In this document: one piece after another, positions 16,634 through 25,408 of the stretch | How the letters are laid out: each line of letters opens with the position of its first letter | Numbering within the stretch: the first letter of the stretch is position 1 | Assembly (NCBI RefSeq): GCF_016887965.1 | Contig: NZ_JAFDVD010000013.1 | Location: forward strand, 62,001-126,000 | Direction: 5' to 3' | Length of the DNA stretch: 64,000 nt | Source: Phycicoccus sonneratiae | Lineage (GTDB): Bacteria > Actinomycetota > Actinomycetes > Actinomycetales > Dermatophilaceae | Notes under the pieces: model-generated | Seen by the model: the letters and a program-made list of their open reading frames with translations, nothing else | What the model was told of the DNA's origin: nothing | Database searches by the model: none | Translations under genes and position numbers: made by a program

Positions 16634-16782
16634 CCGGGCCGGCGCTCCCGACCTTCGACAGCACGGGCAGCGCGGGGACCGGCCGACGGTTCGCCGGTGG
16701 CGTCGCCGGGTAGCGTCACCGGGTCCGTGGTCGAGAAGCGTGCCGCAGGCGTCCCCAGCCCCCACGCCACCACGGAGGCCCG

Positions 16783-18087
16783 ATGCCCCTCTCCCGACGC
16801 CAGCTCCTGACCGCCGCCGGAGCCGCGACGGCGCCCCTCGCCCTCGCCGCCTGCGGGGGCTTCTCCACCTCGGGCCGTGAGGAGGGGTCGGACGCGTCCG
16901 GCACCATCACCTTCACGACCTGGGGGACCGACGCCGAGCTGACCGGGCTCCGGGCCGCCATCACCAGCTTCCAGCAGGCCAACAGCGGAGTCACGGTGCG
17001 GCTGAACGCCGTTCCGTACGACCAGATGTTCACGACCATCGACGCCCAGCTCCAGGCCGGCCAGGCGCCGGACGTCTTCCGCGTCCCGTACTACACGTTC
17101 GGCAGCTACGCCGGTCGCGGTCAGCTGCTCGACCTCTCCGCGCACCTCGAGGGCGGGTTCTCGGACCGGTTCACCCCCCAGGCGTGGGCCGCGGTGCAGA
17201 ACGGCGGCAAGCCCTACGGCGTGCCGCACCACACCGACACCTCGGTCGTCCTCTACAACGTCGATCTGCTCGAGGCGGCCGGGGTCACCGACGTGCCCAC
17301 CCGCATCGAGGACGCCTGGACGTGGCAGGAGTTCGAGGCCGTCGCGAAGCGGTTGCGGCAGAACCTCCCCGACGACAAGTGGCCCTTCGCGTACAACTGG
17401 CAGGGCAACGGCGTCACCCGCTGGCTCAGCTGGCTCTTCGAGGCCGACGGCCGGTTCCTCGCCGACGACCTCACGACGCCGGCCATCGACTCCGACGCCG
17501 GCCGCGCGGCCGTCGAGTTCACCCAGGGCTTCTTCCGGGACGGCCTCGTGCCGCCGAACAGCTCGGTGAAGTCGTCGACGCTGGCCGCCGACCTCTGGTA
17601 CTCCGGCACGACCGCGATGAACTTCGGCGGGGCGTTCCTCGTCCCGGACGCGACGAGCACGGCCGACTTCGAGTGGGGCGTCACGTTCCCGCCGCGCAAC
17701 GCCCGCTCCGCCGGCGACTTCGGCGGCAACGCCCTCGTGGCCACGAAGGGCGCCAAGGACCCGGCACTCGTCGCCCGCTTCCTCACCCACGTCACCGAGA
17801 AGCAGCAGATGGAGGAGTTCTGCGCGGGCGCGTCGCTGCTCCCGACGCGTGCCGACCTCGTCGAGCAGGGCATCGAGTTCGCCGTGCGTCCCGAGCTCTC
17901 ACCGGTGTTCGTCGCGCAGGCCGGCGCCGTCCTGCCCCGCGACTCCGGGCAGGTGGCGTCGCCGTCGATGTCGGCGATCATCACCGTGCTCAAGGACCAG
18001 CTCGAGGAGGCGTTCGTCGGCGACCAGGACGCCGCGACCACCGTGCGCAACCTCGCCGACGGCATCGGCGCGGCCACGAAGCAGTGA
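16783..18087 (+). CDS. Sugar ABC transporter substrate-binding lipoprotein
   Basis: A 434-residue CUT1-type extracellular solute-binding protein. The N-terminus SRRQLLTAAGAATAPLALAA then C has a Tat-like SRRQLL motif and a lipobox LAAC, so it is exported and lipid-anchored. The mature part (TITFTTWGTDAELTGLRAAI, VPYDQMFTTIDAQLQAGQAP, YGVPHHTDTSVVLYNVDLL) matches the SBP family 1 fold for oligosaccharides. Two permease genes follow with 4-base overlaps. The ligand cannot be told. Confidence 0.9.
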   Translation: MPLSRRQLLTAAGAATAPLALAACGGFSTSGREEGSDASGTITFTTWGTDAELTGLRAAITSFQQANSGVTVRLNAVPYDQMFTTIDAQLQAGQAPDVFRVPYYTFGSYAGRGQLLDLSAHLEGGFSDRFTPQAWAAVQNGGKPYGVPHHTDTSVVLYNVDLLEAAGVTDVPTRIEDAWTWQEFEAVAKRLRQNLPDDKWPFAYNWQGNGVTRWLSWLFEADGRFLADDLTTPAIDSDAGRAAVEFTQGFFRDGLVPPNSSVKSSTLAADLWYSGTTAMNFGGAFLVPDATSTADFEWGVTFPPRNARSAGDFGGNALVATKGAKDPALVARFLTHVTEKQQMEEFCAGASLLPTRADLVEQGIEFAVRPELSPVFVAQAGAVLPRDSGQVASPSMSAIITVLKDQLEEAFVGDQDAATTVRNLADGIGAATKQ

Positions 18088-19058
18088 GCAGCACCGGCAC
18101 CTCCGCCCCGGCCCCGTCGACCTCGACGGGCGCGACGGTCGGTGCGGTCCCGCCTGCGCCGCACCGCGGCCCGCGCGCCCCGCGGCGGGGTGCGGTGACC
18201 GAGGCCCTGACCGCGTACGGCTTCCTCGCGCCGAGCCTGCTGCTCCTCGGGACCTTCGTCTTCGTGCCGTTGGCCGGTGCCGCGGCCCTGAGCCTGCAGC
18301 GCACCAACGGCTTCGGCGACGGCGTGTGGGTGGGGTTCGACAACTACGTCCGGCTCTTCGGCGACCCGGTGTTCTGGCGGGCGACGCTCAACACCGTGCT
18401 CTTCACGCTCGTCGTGACGCCGGGGTCGATGGCCCTCGGGCTGGGCGCCGCGGTGCTCCTCAACTCGGTGCTTCCCGCCCGCGGTCTCTTCCGCTCGGTG
18501 CTCGTCCTCCCGATGGCCGTGAGCGGCGTCGCGACCGCCCTCGTCGGGGTGCTCGTGTTCGACGAGAACAGCGGGTTCGCCAACTCGGTGCTCCGGGCGC
18601 TGGGGCTCCCGGCCGTCAGCTGGCAGTCCGGAGGCACGGCGGCCTTCGTCACCGTCGTGCTCGTGACCCTTTGGTGGAGAACCGGTTTCAACATGCTCAT
18701 CTACCTCGCGGGCCTCCAGGGCATCAACCGCGAGCTCCTCGAGGCCGCCACCCTCGACGGTGCCGGGCCCTGGCAGCGGTTCCGGCACGTCGTCGTCCCG
18801 ATGCTCGGGCCCTCGTCGTTCTTCCTCGTCGTCATGAACGTCGTGTACTCGTTCCAGGTGTTCGACATCGTCTTCGTCCTCACCGGCGGCGGGCCACGCA
18901 ACGCGACGACGGTGCTCGTCACCTACGCGTACGACAACGGCTTCGTCGTCCGCGACCAGGGGTACGCGGCGACCATCGGCGTCTTCCTCCTCGTCGTCAG
19001 CCTCGCCTTCACGTGGTTGCGCTGGCGATCGAGCCGCACGAGGGACCTCGTCGGATGA
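18084..19058 (+). CDS. CUT1 sugar ABC transporter permease (MalF-like)
   Basis: A 324-residue inner-membrane permease starting at GTG 18084 in a GTGA overlap. A 40-residue Pro/Ala-rich cytoplasmic leader precedes six hydrophobic segments (first: AYGFLAPSLLLLGTFVFVPL). The EAA loop that contacts the ATPase is EAATLDGAGPWQRFRHVVVP. GGGPRNATTVLVTYAY is typical of the MalF/UgpA group. It pairs with the next gene. Confidence 0.92.
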   Translation: MSSTGTSAPAPSTSTGATVGAVPPAPHRGPRAPRRGAVTEALTAYGFLAPSLLLLGTFVFVPLAGAAALSLQRTNGFGDGVWVGFDNYVRLFGDPVFWRATLNTVLFTLVVTPGSMALGLGAAVLLNSVLPARGLFRSVLVLPMAVSGVATALVGVLVFDENSGFANSVLRALGLPAVSWQSGGTAAFVTVVLVTLWWRTGFNMLIYLAGLQGINRELLEAATLDGAGPWQRFRHVVVPMLGPSSFFLVVMNVVYSFQVFDIVFVLTGGGPRNATTVLVTYAYDNGFVVRDQGYAATIGVFLLVVSLAFTWLRWRSSRTRDLVG

Positions 19059-19909
19059 GTGCCGTCGGTTCCCCTGTGCCGCAGCGACGTCGGCGTCGCG
19101 ACCGGTGGCTGCCCGCCCGCCTGGCGGCCGCCGTCGTCATCGCGCTCGTCACGCTCTTCCCGCTGTACTGGATGGTCGTCGTCGCGTTCTCCTCGCGCTC
19201 CGAGCTGCTCGGGGGAACCCTGCGCCTCGTGCCCCGCGAGCTGACCCTGGAGAACGTCCGGCGCGTGCTCGACGCCTTCCCGGTCGCCGCGTGGGTCGGC
19301 AACTCGGTCGCCATCTCCCTCACGGTGGCGGTGCTGTCGGTGACCGTGAGCATGCTCGCCGGGTACGCGTTCGCCCAGCTGCGCTTCCCCGGGTCGACGG
19401 CGCTGTTCCTGCTGACCGTGGCGACGGTGATGATCCCGCTGCAGGTGATCATGGTGCCGCTGTTCCGGATCGTCACCTCCATGGGCCTCTTCGGCAGCTA
19501 CTGGGCGGTCATCCTCCCCACGGCGGCCAGCGGTTTCGGCGCCTTCCTCGCCCGGCAGTTCGTCCTCGCGATCCCGCGCGAGCTCCTCGACGCGGCCCGG
19601 GTCGACGGCGCCGGGCACCTCCGGATCTTCCGGTCGATCGTCCTGCCGCTCAGCCGGCCGCTCCTCGCGGTGCTGTTCTTCATGACGCTGCTGGCGTCGT
19701 GGAACGACCTCGCCTGGCCGCTCGTCGCCCTGCAGGACAACGCCCTCTACACCCTGCCCATCGGGCTGCTGTACCTGCAGGGGCAGCTCGGGTCGGACTA
19801 CGGCGGGACGATGGCCTTCGCCCTCATCACGGTCGCGCCGATGGTGCTGCTCTTCCTGCTCGCCCAGCGGTACTTCGTCGAGGGGTTCTCGCGCACCGGC
19901 ATCCGCTGA
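19055..19909 (+). CDS. CUT1 sugar ABC transporter permease (MalG-like)
   Basis: A 284-residue permease, ATG at 19055 within the previous stop. Six hydrophobic segments are visible and the EAA-loop equivalent is DAARVDGAGHLRIFRSIVLP. SWNDLAWPLVAL is characteristic of the MalG/UgpE group. No ATPase gene follows: a GC hairpin at 19953 and an opposite-strand gene close the operon. A shared MsiK-like ATPase encoded elsewhere is the likely energiser. Confidence 0.92.
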   Translation: MSAVGSPVPQRRRRRDRWLPARLAAAVVIALVTLFPLYWMVVVAFSSRSELLGGTLRLVPRELTLENVRRVLDAFPVAAWVGNSVAISLTVAVLSVTVSMLAGYAFAQLRFPGSTALFLLTVATVMIPLQVIMVPLFRIVTSMGLFGSYWAVILPTAASGFGAFLARQFVLAIPRELLDAARVDGAGHLRIFRSIVLPLSRPLLAVLFFMTLLASWNDLAWPLVALQDNALYTLPIGLLYLQGQLGSDYGGTMAFALITVAPMVLLFLLAQRYFVEGFSRTGIR

Positions 19910-19952
19910 TCCCGGTCGCGCGCCCGGCAGACGCCGCGGGGTCGTGTCCCGG

Positions 19953-19980
19953 GGCGGCGCGCCCCCTCCGACGCGCCGCC
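19953..19980. terminator. Hairpin terminator closing the sugar transporter operon
   Basis: GGCGGCGCG and CGCGCCGCC form a 9-bp stem with a 10-base loop between two convergent genes; flanking CCCGGGG and CCCGGGGG add partial pairing. Confidence 0.55.
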
Positions 19981-19991
19981 GCCCGGGGGTC

Positions 19992-20618
19992 TCAGGCGCT
20001 GGGCTCGACGGCGGGACGGACGGCGTCGAGGGCCATGACCCCGAGCATCACGAGGCCGGTGAGGACGGCCGCGAGGGCAGCGGCGCCGGCCCCGAGCGCG
20101 AGCCCGAGGAGGAGGCCGGCGAAGCCGACGGCGGCGAGGGTCCACCCGAGGACGCCGAACACCGGCGCCCGGAAGGCCCGCGCGAAGGGGACGAAGTGCA
20201 GGCCCACCGCGACGACGACGACGGCGGGCATGAGCCCGGGGTGCCCGGCGGCCTCGAGGAGCACCCGGCCGGCCGCGAAGCCGGCGAGCATCCCCGCGAC
20301 CGACACGACGTACACGACGCCGGCGCCGGGGCGGGCCGGGGCGATCGGCGGGAGGTGCCGGGGGCGCAGGAGGACGGTCCACGCCCAGCCGGCGAGGGCG
20401 ACCAGCCACGCGAGCAGCGCCACGGTCGGCCACGGGTCGGGGAGCGCGCCCCGGTTGGCGAGCACGAAGGCGGTGCCACCCGACGCGCCCACGAGAGCAC
20501 CGATCACCTGGGGGTGCAGGGGCGACCACAGGCCGCGTGAGCGCTCCTCGGGCCGAGGGTGGCCCCCGGGGTCGACCTCGGGGTCGGCCGGGGGCGACGC
20601 CGGGCGCGTGCTCGTCAT
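19992..20618 (-). CDS. Multi-pass membrane protein of unknown function
   Basis: A 208-residue protein starting at ATG 20618, preceded by GAGAGGA. A polar, Pro-rich N-terminus of about 35 residues is followed by about six hydrophobic segments, such as VIGALVGASGGTAFVLANRG, VVYVVSVAGMLAGFAAGRVL and GVLGWTLAAVGFAGLLLGLA. I do not recognise the family with certainty; small permease-like or DUF-type actinobacterial membrane proteins look like this. It is divergent from egtB with a 217-base gap. Confidence 0.65.
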   Translation of the reverse strand: MTSTRPASPPADPEVDPGGHPRPEERSRGLWSPLHPQVIGALVGASGGTAFVLANRGALPDPWPTVALLAWLVALAGWAWTVLLRPRHLPPIAPARPGAGVVYVVSVAGMLAGFAAGRVLLEAAGHPGLMPAVVVVAVGLHFVPFARAFRAPVFGVLGWTLAAVGFAGLLLGLALGAGAAALAAVLTGLVMLGVMALDAVRPAVEPSA

Positions 20619-20835
20619 CGGGGCGGTCCTCTCTGCAGGGGTCAGACCCACCCTCCGCGACGGGCGGGGGCCCGCGGCAGGGGCGAGCGTCACCGGGAGG
20701 GCGTGACAGGTGTCATCCCGGTGACGGACGGGTGACGATCCTCGGATCCGACCGGTACTCGCGGCCCGCCTGTCGGTGGTGTGGGTGAGGATGGACGGCA
20801 CGTCCGACCGGCACCGACCGAGAGGAGCACCGACC

Positions 20836-22152
20836 ATGTCCACCTCGACATGGGACGCCCCCAGCCTGACCACCCGCTTCGACGAGGTGCGCGCCCACAC
20901 CGAGCGCCTCGCCGCCCCGCTCTCCCCCGAGGACCAGACCGTCCAGTCGATGCCCGACGTCTCCCCGACGAAGTGGCACCGAGCGCACGTCACGTGGTTC
21001 TTCGAGACCTTCGTCCTCGACGGCAACGAGCCCGGCTTCCGGCCCTTCCAGGACCGGTACTGGTTCCTCTTCAACAGCTACTACGAGAGCGTCGGGCCGC
21101 GCTACTCCCGCCCCGACCGCGGCCTCGTCACCCGGCCGGGCGCGCACGACGTCGGGCTCTACCGGGGCAACGTCGACGAGCGCGTCCGCGAGCTCGTCGC
21201 CACCCTCGACGAGGGCGCCCTCGAGAAGCTGACGGCCACCATCGAGCTCGGCTTCCACCACGAGCAGCAGCACCAGGAGCTGCTCCTTATGGACATCAAG
21301 CACGTACTGTCCCGCAACCCCCTCGAGCCGGTCTACGCCGGGCGGCCGCACGAGCCGGTCGAGCCCGACCCGATGGGCTGGGTCGAGGTCGAGGGCGGGC
21401 TGGTCGAGGTCGGCCACGAGGGCGCCGGCTTCTCGTTCGACAACGAGCTCCCCCGCCACCGGCAGTGGCTCGAGCCCTACCGGCTCGCCGACCGGCTCGT
21501 CACCAACGCCGAGTGGCTCGAGTTCATGGCCGACGGCGGGTACGAGCGCCCCGAGCTGTGGCTCTCCGACGGCATCGCCCGGGTGCGGGCCGAGGGCTGG
21601 CGCTCGCCCCTGTACTGGGTCGAGCACGACGGCGTCTGGCTCGAGCACACCCTCCACGGCACCTGGCCGGTCAACCCCGGCCTGCCGGTCGGCCACGTCA
21701 GCTTCTACGAGGCCGAGGCCTTCGCCACCTGGGCAGGCAAGCGGCTGCCCACCGAGGGCGAGTGGGAGCACGCCGTCGTCGCCGACGGGCAGGCCGACGC
21801 CGCCCACTCCGGCGGCAACCTCGCCGACCTCGAGCACTACCACCCCGGGCCCGCGGGGCCCGCCTGCGACGGCCACCGGCTGCGCCAGGTCTACGGCGAC
21901 TGCTGGGAGTGGACGGCCTCGGCCTACCACCCCTACCCCGGCTTCCACCCGCCGGCGGGCGCCATCGGCGAGTACAACGGGAAGTTCATGTCCAACCAGA
22001 TGGTCCTGCGCGGCGGCTGCGCGCTCACTTCGCCGGCCCACGCCCGGCTCACGTACCGCAACTTCTTCCCGCACGGCTCGCGGTGGGCCCTCACCGGGGT
22101 GCGGCTCGCCGACGGCGGAGCCCCGCGTCCCACGCCGGGGGAGGTCGCGTGA
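20836..22152 (+). CDS. egtB: Ergothioneine biosynthesis sulfoxide synthase EgtB
   Basis: A 438-residue iron-dependent sulfoxide synthase joining a cysteine donor to hercynine. The N-terminal DinB-like domain supplies the three-His iron site: His51 in HRAHVTWFFETF and the pair His142/His146 in HHEQQHQELLLMD. The C-terminal FGE-sulfatase domain contains FMSNQMVLRGGCAL and RLTYRNFFPHGSRWALTGVR. ATG 20836 is preceded by GAGGAG. The next gene, egtD, overlaps by 4 bases. Type I enzymes use gamma-glutamylcysteine; no egtA or egtC is present here, so the donor is uncertain. Confidence 0.93.
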   Translation: MSTSTWDAPSLTTRFDEVRAHTERLAAPLSPEDQTVQSMPDVSPTKWHRAHVTWFFETFVLDGNEPGFRPFQDRYWFLFNSYYESVGPRYSRPDRGLVTRPGAHDVGLYRGNVDERVRELVATLDEGALEKLTATIELGFHHEQQHQELLLMDIKHVLSRNPLEPVYAGRPHEPVEPDPMGWVEVEGGLVEVGHEGAGFSFDNELPRHRQWLEPYRLADRLVTNAEWLEFMADGGYERPELWLSDGIARVRAEGWRSPLYWVEHDGVWLEHTLHGTWPVNPGLPVGHVSFYEAEAFATWAGKRLPTEGEWEHAVVADGQADAAHSGGNLADLEHYHPGPAGPACDGHRLRQVYGDCWEWTASAYHPYPGFHPPAGAIGEYNGKFMSNQMVLRGGCALTSPAHARLTYRNFFPHGSRWALTGVRLADGGAPRPTPGEVA

Positions 22153-23141
22153 GCGGCGCGCTCGAGCCCCGGGTCACCGTCCTCCTCGACCCCGACTGGG
22201 CCAGCGGGTCGCTCGTCGACGACGTCCGCCGAGGGCTCGGCGGGCGGCCGCGCCGGCTCCCCCCGAAGTGGCTCTACGACGACGTCGGCGCCCGGCTCTT
22301 CGACGAGATCACGCGGTTGCCGGAGTACTACCCCACCGAGGCCGAGCGGGCCATCCTCGCGGCGCACGCCGACGAGATCGCCGCGGCCTGCGACGCCGCC
22401 ACCCTCGTCGAGCTCGGCAGCGGCACGAGCGACAAGACCCGCACCCTCCTCGACGCCTTCCGCTCCGCGGAGCGCCCGCACGGCCCGCTGCGGCGGTTCG
22501 TCCCCGTCGACGTCTCCGACGCCACCCTGCGGCAGGCGGCGGTCATGCTCAGCGAGCGCTACCCCGGGATGGCCGTCGAGGCGGTCGTCGGCGACTTCAC
22601 CCTGCACCTCGGGCACCTGCCGCGCGGGGACCGGCGGCTCGTCGCGTTCCTCGGCAGCACGATCGGCAACTTCTACGTCGAGGAGCGGCGGGCCTTCCTC
22701 GGGGCCCTCGCCGACTCCCTCGACCCCGGCGAGTGGCTGCTGCTCGGCACCGACCTCGTCAAGGACGTCGACCGGCTCGTCGCGGCCTACGACGACTCGG
22801 CCGGCGTCACCGAGGCGTTCATCCGCAACTGCCTCACGGTCGTCAACCGCGAGCTGGGTGCCGACTTCGACCCGGGCGCCTTCAGCTACGCCCCGCTCTG
22901 GGATGCGCGGATGGAGCGCATCGACATGCGGCTGCGGGCCGAGGAGCCGTCGGTCGTCCGGGTGCCCGGCGCCGACCTCGTCGTCGAGCTGGCCACCGGC
23001 GAGGAGCTGTGCGTCGAGATCTCCACGAAGTTCCGGCCCGAGGGCATCGCCGCCGAGCTCGCCGACGCCGGGTTCGGGGTCACGCACACCTGGACCGACC
23101 CGGCCGGCGACTTCGCGCTCACCCTCGCGCGGAGGACCTGA
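22149..23141 (+). CDS. egtD: L-histidine N-alpha-methyltransferase EgtD
   Basis: A 330-residue SAM-dependent enzyme that trimethylates histidine to hercynine, the first step of ergothioneine synthesis. The start is GTG 22149 in a GTGA overlap. PPKWLYDDVGARLFDEIT, LVELGSGTSDKTRTLLDA (SAM-binding) and FLGSTIGNFYVEERRAFL are family hallmarks. The length equals that of mycobacterial EgtD. Its product feeds EgtB, encoded just upstream. Confidence 0.94.
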   Translation: MSGALEPRVTVLLDPDWASGSLVDDVRRGLGGRPRRLPPKWLYDDVGARLFDEITRLPEYYPTEAERAILAAHADEIAAACDAATLVELGSGTSDKTRTLLDAFRSAERPHGPLRRFVPVDVSDATLRQAAVMLSERYPGMAVEAVVGDFTLHLGHLPRGDRRLVAFLGSTIGNFYVEERRAFLGALADSLDPGEWLLLGTDLVKDVDRLVAAYDDSAGVTEAFIRNCLTVVNRELGADFDPGAFSYAPLWDARMERIDMRLRAEEPSVVRVPGADLVVELATGEELCVEISTKFRPEGIAAELADAGFGVTHTWTDPAGDFALTLARRT

Positions 23142-23148
23142 GCGCGGG

Positions 23149-24345
23149 TCAGCGCGCCGGCTCGAGGAGGTGGGCGTCGAGCCGGTGCGCGGTCGTGCCG
23201 AGGACCTCCCGGGCCATCACCCCGGAGGCCGCCAGCCCCCGGAGGAAGGCGTCACGCACGACCCGGCCGACCGGTCCGGGCATCTTCGCGCTCGTCGTCC
23301 GCGCGCCGGCCCGCACGATGCCCTCGACCCGGCGGCGACGCCCGGCCTCGTACGCCGGGAGCCCCGCGAGGCCCCGGTGGCGCAGCAGGTCGACGAGCAC
23401 GGCGGCGTCCTCGAGGGCCATCGCGGCGCCCTGGCCGCTGCTCGGCGCCGGGGCGTGCACCGCGTCGCCGACGAGCACGCTCGCCGGGCCGTGCCAGGTC
23501 GGCACGCGGGCGAGGTCGTGGGTGTTGTCGCCGGCCAGCTCGAGGCGCCCGGCGGCGACGAGCTCGGCGGCCGGCCCCACGTCGGCCGAGGCCAGGTCCG
23601 CGAGGTGGTCGCGCCACCGCGCCTCCGAGGTCGCCGCCCGCTCGTCCGCCGTGACCTGCGGACGCGGCTCGTTGACGAACCAGACGACCCGCCCGTCGGT
23701 CAGCGGGAAGGCCCCGGTGAAGCAGTGCCGGCCGAAGACGAAGTGCCAGGCCCCGGGCGCGAGGCGCTCACTCCAGTCGGTGTCGGCCGTGACGCCCCCG
23801 AAGTTCACCATCCCGACGTAGCGCGGAGCGGGCGCCCCGGGGTCGAGGGCGCGCCGGACCCGCGACCACACGCCGTCGGCCCCGACGAGGACGTCACCGG
23901 TCGGCCGCGACCCGTCGGCGAGCACCGCGGCCGGTGTCCCGCCACCGGTGCCCACCTCGACCGACGCGGCCGCCGCCCCGAGCCGCAGGTCGGCGCCGGC
24001 GGCCACCGCGGCGTCGACGAGCAGGGCCGAGAGGGCCGACCGCTTCATCGTCAGGGCGACCGAGCCGCCGGCCAGCGGGGTGCCCAACGGGACCTCGCCG
24101 AGCACCCGCCCTCCGGAGGCGAGCAGCCGGTTCGTGTGGCCGGGCCATCCCACCGCCCGGGCGGCGTCGAGCACACCGAGCCGGTCGAGGACGTCGAGTC
24201 CGTTGGGCGCGAGCGTGATCCACGAGCCCGCGTCCCGGTCGACCGCCGCACGCCGCTCGAGCACGGTGACGTCGAGCCCCACCCGCCGGGCGGCGAGCGC
24301 GGTGGCCGCCCCGGCGACCCCTCCTCCGACGACGAGTAGCCTCAT
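23149..24345 (-). CDS. FAD-dependent monooxygenase (PHBH fold)
   Basis: A 398-residue flavoprotein hydroxylase. It starts MRLLVVGGGVAGAATALAAR with the GxGxxG FAD motif, then LERR, and has the second FAD motif VLVGDAVHAPAPSSGQGAAM near residue 290 (GD motif). A DG-like motif appears as VLVGADGVWSRVR. No membrane segment is evident. Related proteins hydroxylate aromatics or inactivate antibiotics such as rifampicin or tetracycline; the substrate here is unknown. The divergent MarR regulator 57 bases away probably controls it. Confidence 0.87.
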   Translation of the reverse strand: MRLLVVGGGVAGAATALAARRVGLDVTVLERRAAVDRDAGSWITLAPNGLDVLDRLGVLDAARAVGWPGHTNRLLASGGRVLGEVPLGTPLAGGSVALTMKRSALSALLVDAAVAAGADLRLGAAAASVEVGTGGGTPAAVLADGSRPTGDVLVGADGVWSRVRRALDPGAPAPRYVGMVNFGGVTADTDWSERLAPGAWHFVFGRHCFTGAFPLTDGRVVWFVNEPRPQVTADERAATSEARWRDHLADLASADVGPAAELVAAGRLELAGDNTHDLARVPTWHGPASVLVGDAVHAPAPSSGQGAAMALEDAAVLVDLLRHRGLAGLPAYEAGRRRRVEGIVRAGARTTSAKMPGPVGRVVRDAFLRGLAASGVMAREVLGTTAHRLDAHLLEPAR

Positions 24346-24377
24346 CCCGACACCCCTTCCGTACGATGATCAAATAG

Positions 24378-24390
24378 TTCGATATTCGAA
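24378..24390. promoter_or_regulatory. Probable MarR operator
   Basis: TTCGA-TAT-TCGAA is a perfect inverted repeat in an AT-rich island (AAATAGTTCGATATTCGAAA) in the 56-base gap between the divergent monooxygenase and marR-family genes. It sits 12 bases before the regulator start, so a bound MarR dimer could block both promoters. Confidence 0.6.
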
Positions 24391-24401
24391 AGAGTAGGTC
24401 G

Positions 24402-24857
24402 GTGGACGCACGCAGTCAACTCGTCGCCGCGCTCGGTGACGCGATGCAGCGCTACCAGCGCAGCGTCCAGGCCTACGACGACGCGGTCGGTCGGGCCCTC
24501 GACCTCGGCCCGGCCGACCTGCGGTGCCTCGACTGGCTCGTCGACGGCCCGAAGACCGCCGGCACGCTGGCGACCGCCACGGGGCTGCGACCCGCCGCGA
24601 CCACGGCCCTCATCGACCGCCTCGAGGCGCGCGGGCTCGTCGAGCGGGTGCGCGACGAGTCCGACCGCCGCCGGGTCCTCGTCCGGATGACCGACGAGGG
24701 CTCGCGCTCGACCTACGCGATGTACGCCCCGCTGGTCGCGGAGGGCCAGGAGCTGTTCGACGGCGTCACCGACGCCCAGCTGCGGGTGATGGCCGGGCTC
24801 CTCGAGCGGATGCGGGAGATGACCGAGCGGCACGCCGAGCGGCTCCGCACCACCTGA
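24402..24857 (+). CDS. MarR family transcriptional regulator
   Basis: A 151-residue winged-helix regulator starting at GTG 24402. The recognition-helix region is LATATGLRPAATTALIDRLE and the wing is VRDESDRRRVLVRMTDEG, both classic MarR features. The C-terminal helix (GLLERMREMTERHAERL) forms the dimer region. Divergent orientation with the FAD monooxygenase, and a palindrome between them, suggest ligand-relieved repression of that gene and itself. Confidence 0.9.
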   Translation: MDARSQLVAALGDAMQRYQRSVQAYDDAVGRALDLGPADLRCLDWLVDGPKTAGTLATATGLRPAATTALIDRLEARGLVERVRDESDRRRVLVRMTDEGSRSTYAMYAPLVAEGQELFDGVTDAQLRVMAGLLERMREMTERHAERLRTT

Positions 24858-24864
24858 CCCGGGA

Positions 24865-24911
24865 CGCGACGAGGGCCCGTCCGGTGCGGACGGGCCCTCG
24901 GGGTGTCGCGA
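24865..24911. terminator. Bidirectional terminator between marR and bfr
   Basis: GAGGGCCCGTCC (24871-24882) pairs perfectly with GGACGGGCCCTC (24888-24899) around a 5-base loop, and CGCGAC/GTCGCG extends the pairing outside. The two flanking genes converge. Confidence 0.75.
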
Positions 24912-24913
24912 CC

Positions 24914-25408
24914 TCACTCGGGGGTGGGGCCGGTGCCCGCCTCCATGTGCTGGGCGAGGTACTGCTGGATGCTGATCCGCTCGATGGCCTCGAGCTGGGA
25001 CTCGAAGAAGTCGGCGTGCCGCTCCTCGTCGCGGACCATCTCCTCGAAGATCGAGGCCGAGCCGTGGTCACCGAGGTCGTGGCACTCCTTGGCCGCCGCG
25101 TTGAACTGCGCGACGGCGGCGAGCTCGCTGGCGTGCGCGAGCCGCAGCATCTCCTCGGCGCTCTCGCCGACGGTGATCGCCCCGAGCTTCTGGACGTTCG
25201 GGTGGCCCTCGAAGAAGAGGATCCGGTTGATGAGGGCGTCGGCGTCGCGCATCTCGTCGATGGACAGGTCGTAGAAGACCTTGCCGAGCCTGGTGAAGCC
25301 CCAGTTGTCGAGCATCCGGGCGTGGAGGAAGTACGTGTTCGTGACGGTGAGCTCGAAGGTCAGGGCCTCGTTGAAGAGCTCGACGACACGGCGGTCAACT
25401 GGCTGCAC
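24914..25408 (-). CDS. bfr: Bacterioferritin
   Basis: A 164-residue ferritin-like subunit that stores iron in a 24-mer; GTG start at 25408 with GAGGAG 7 bases upstream, inside the end of bfd. Compared with E. coli Bfr (offset +1), ferroxidase ligands Glu19, Glu52, Glu95, Glu128 and His131 are present, as is the haem-binding Met53 in SIDEMRDADALINRI. The ligand equivalent to E. coli His54 is Asp55, which is unusual. LQ-type C-terminal motif SIQQYLAQHM is retained. It is co-transcribed with bfd and probably under IdeR/DtxR control. Confidence 0.92.
   Translation of the reverse strand: MQPVDRRVVELFNEALTFELTVTNTYFLHARMLDNWGFTRLGKVFYDLSIDEMRDADALINRILFFEGHPNVQKLGAITVGESAEEMLRLAHASELAAVAQFNAAAKECHDLGDHGSASIFEEMVRDEERHADFFESQLEAIERISIQQYLAQHMEAGTGPTPE

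Noticed and set aside
16634-16782. A riboswitch before the sugar transporter
   Set aside because: The 149-base leader shows no conserved aptamer pattern I can recognise.
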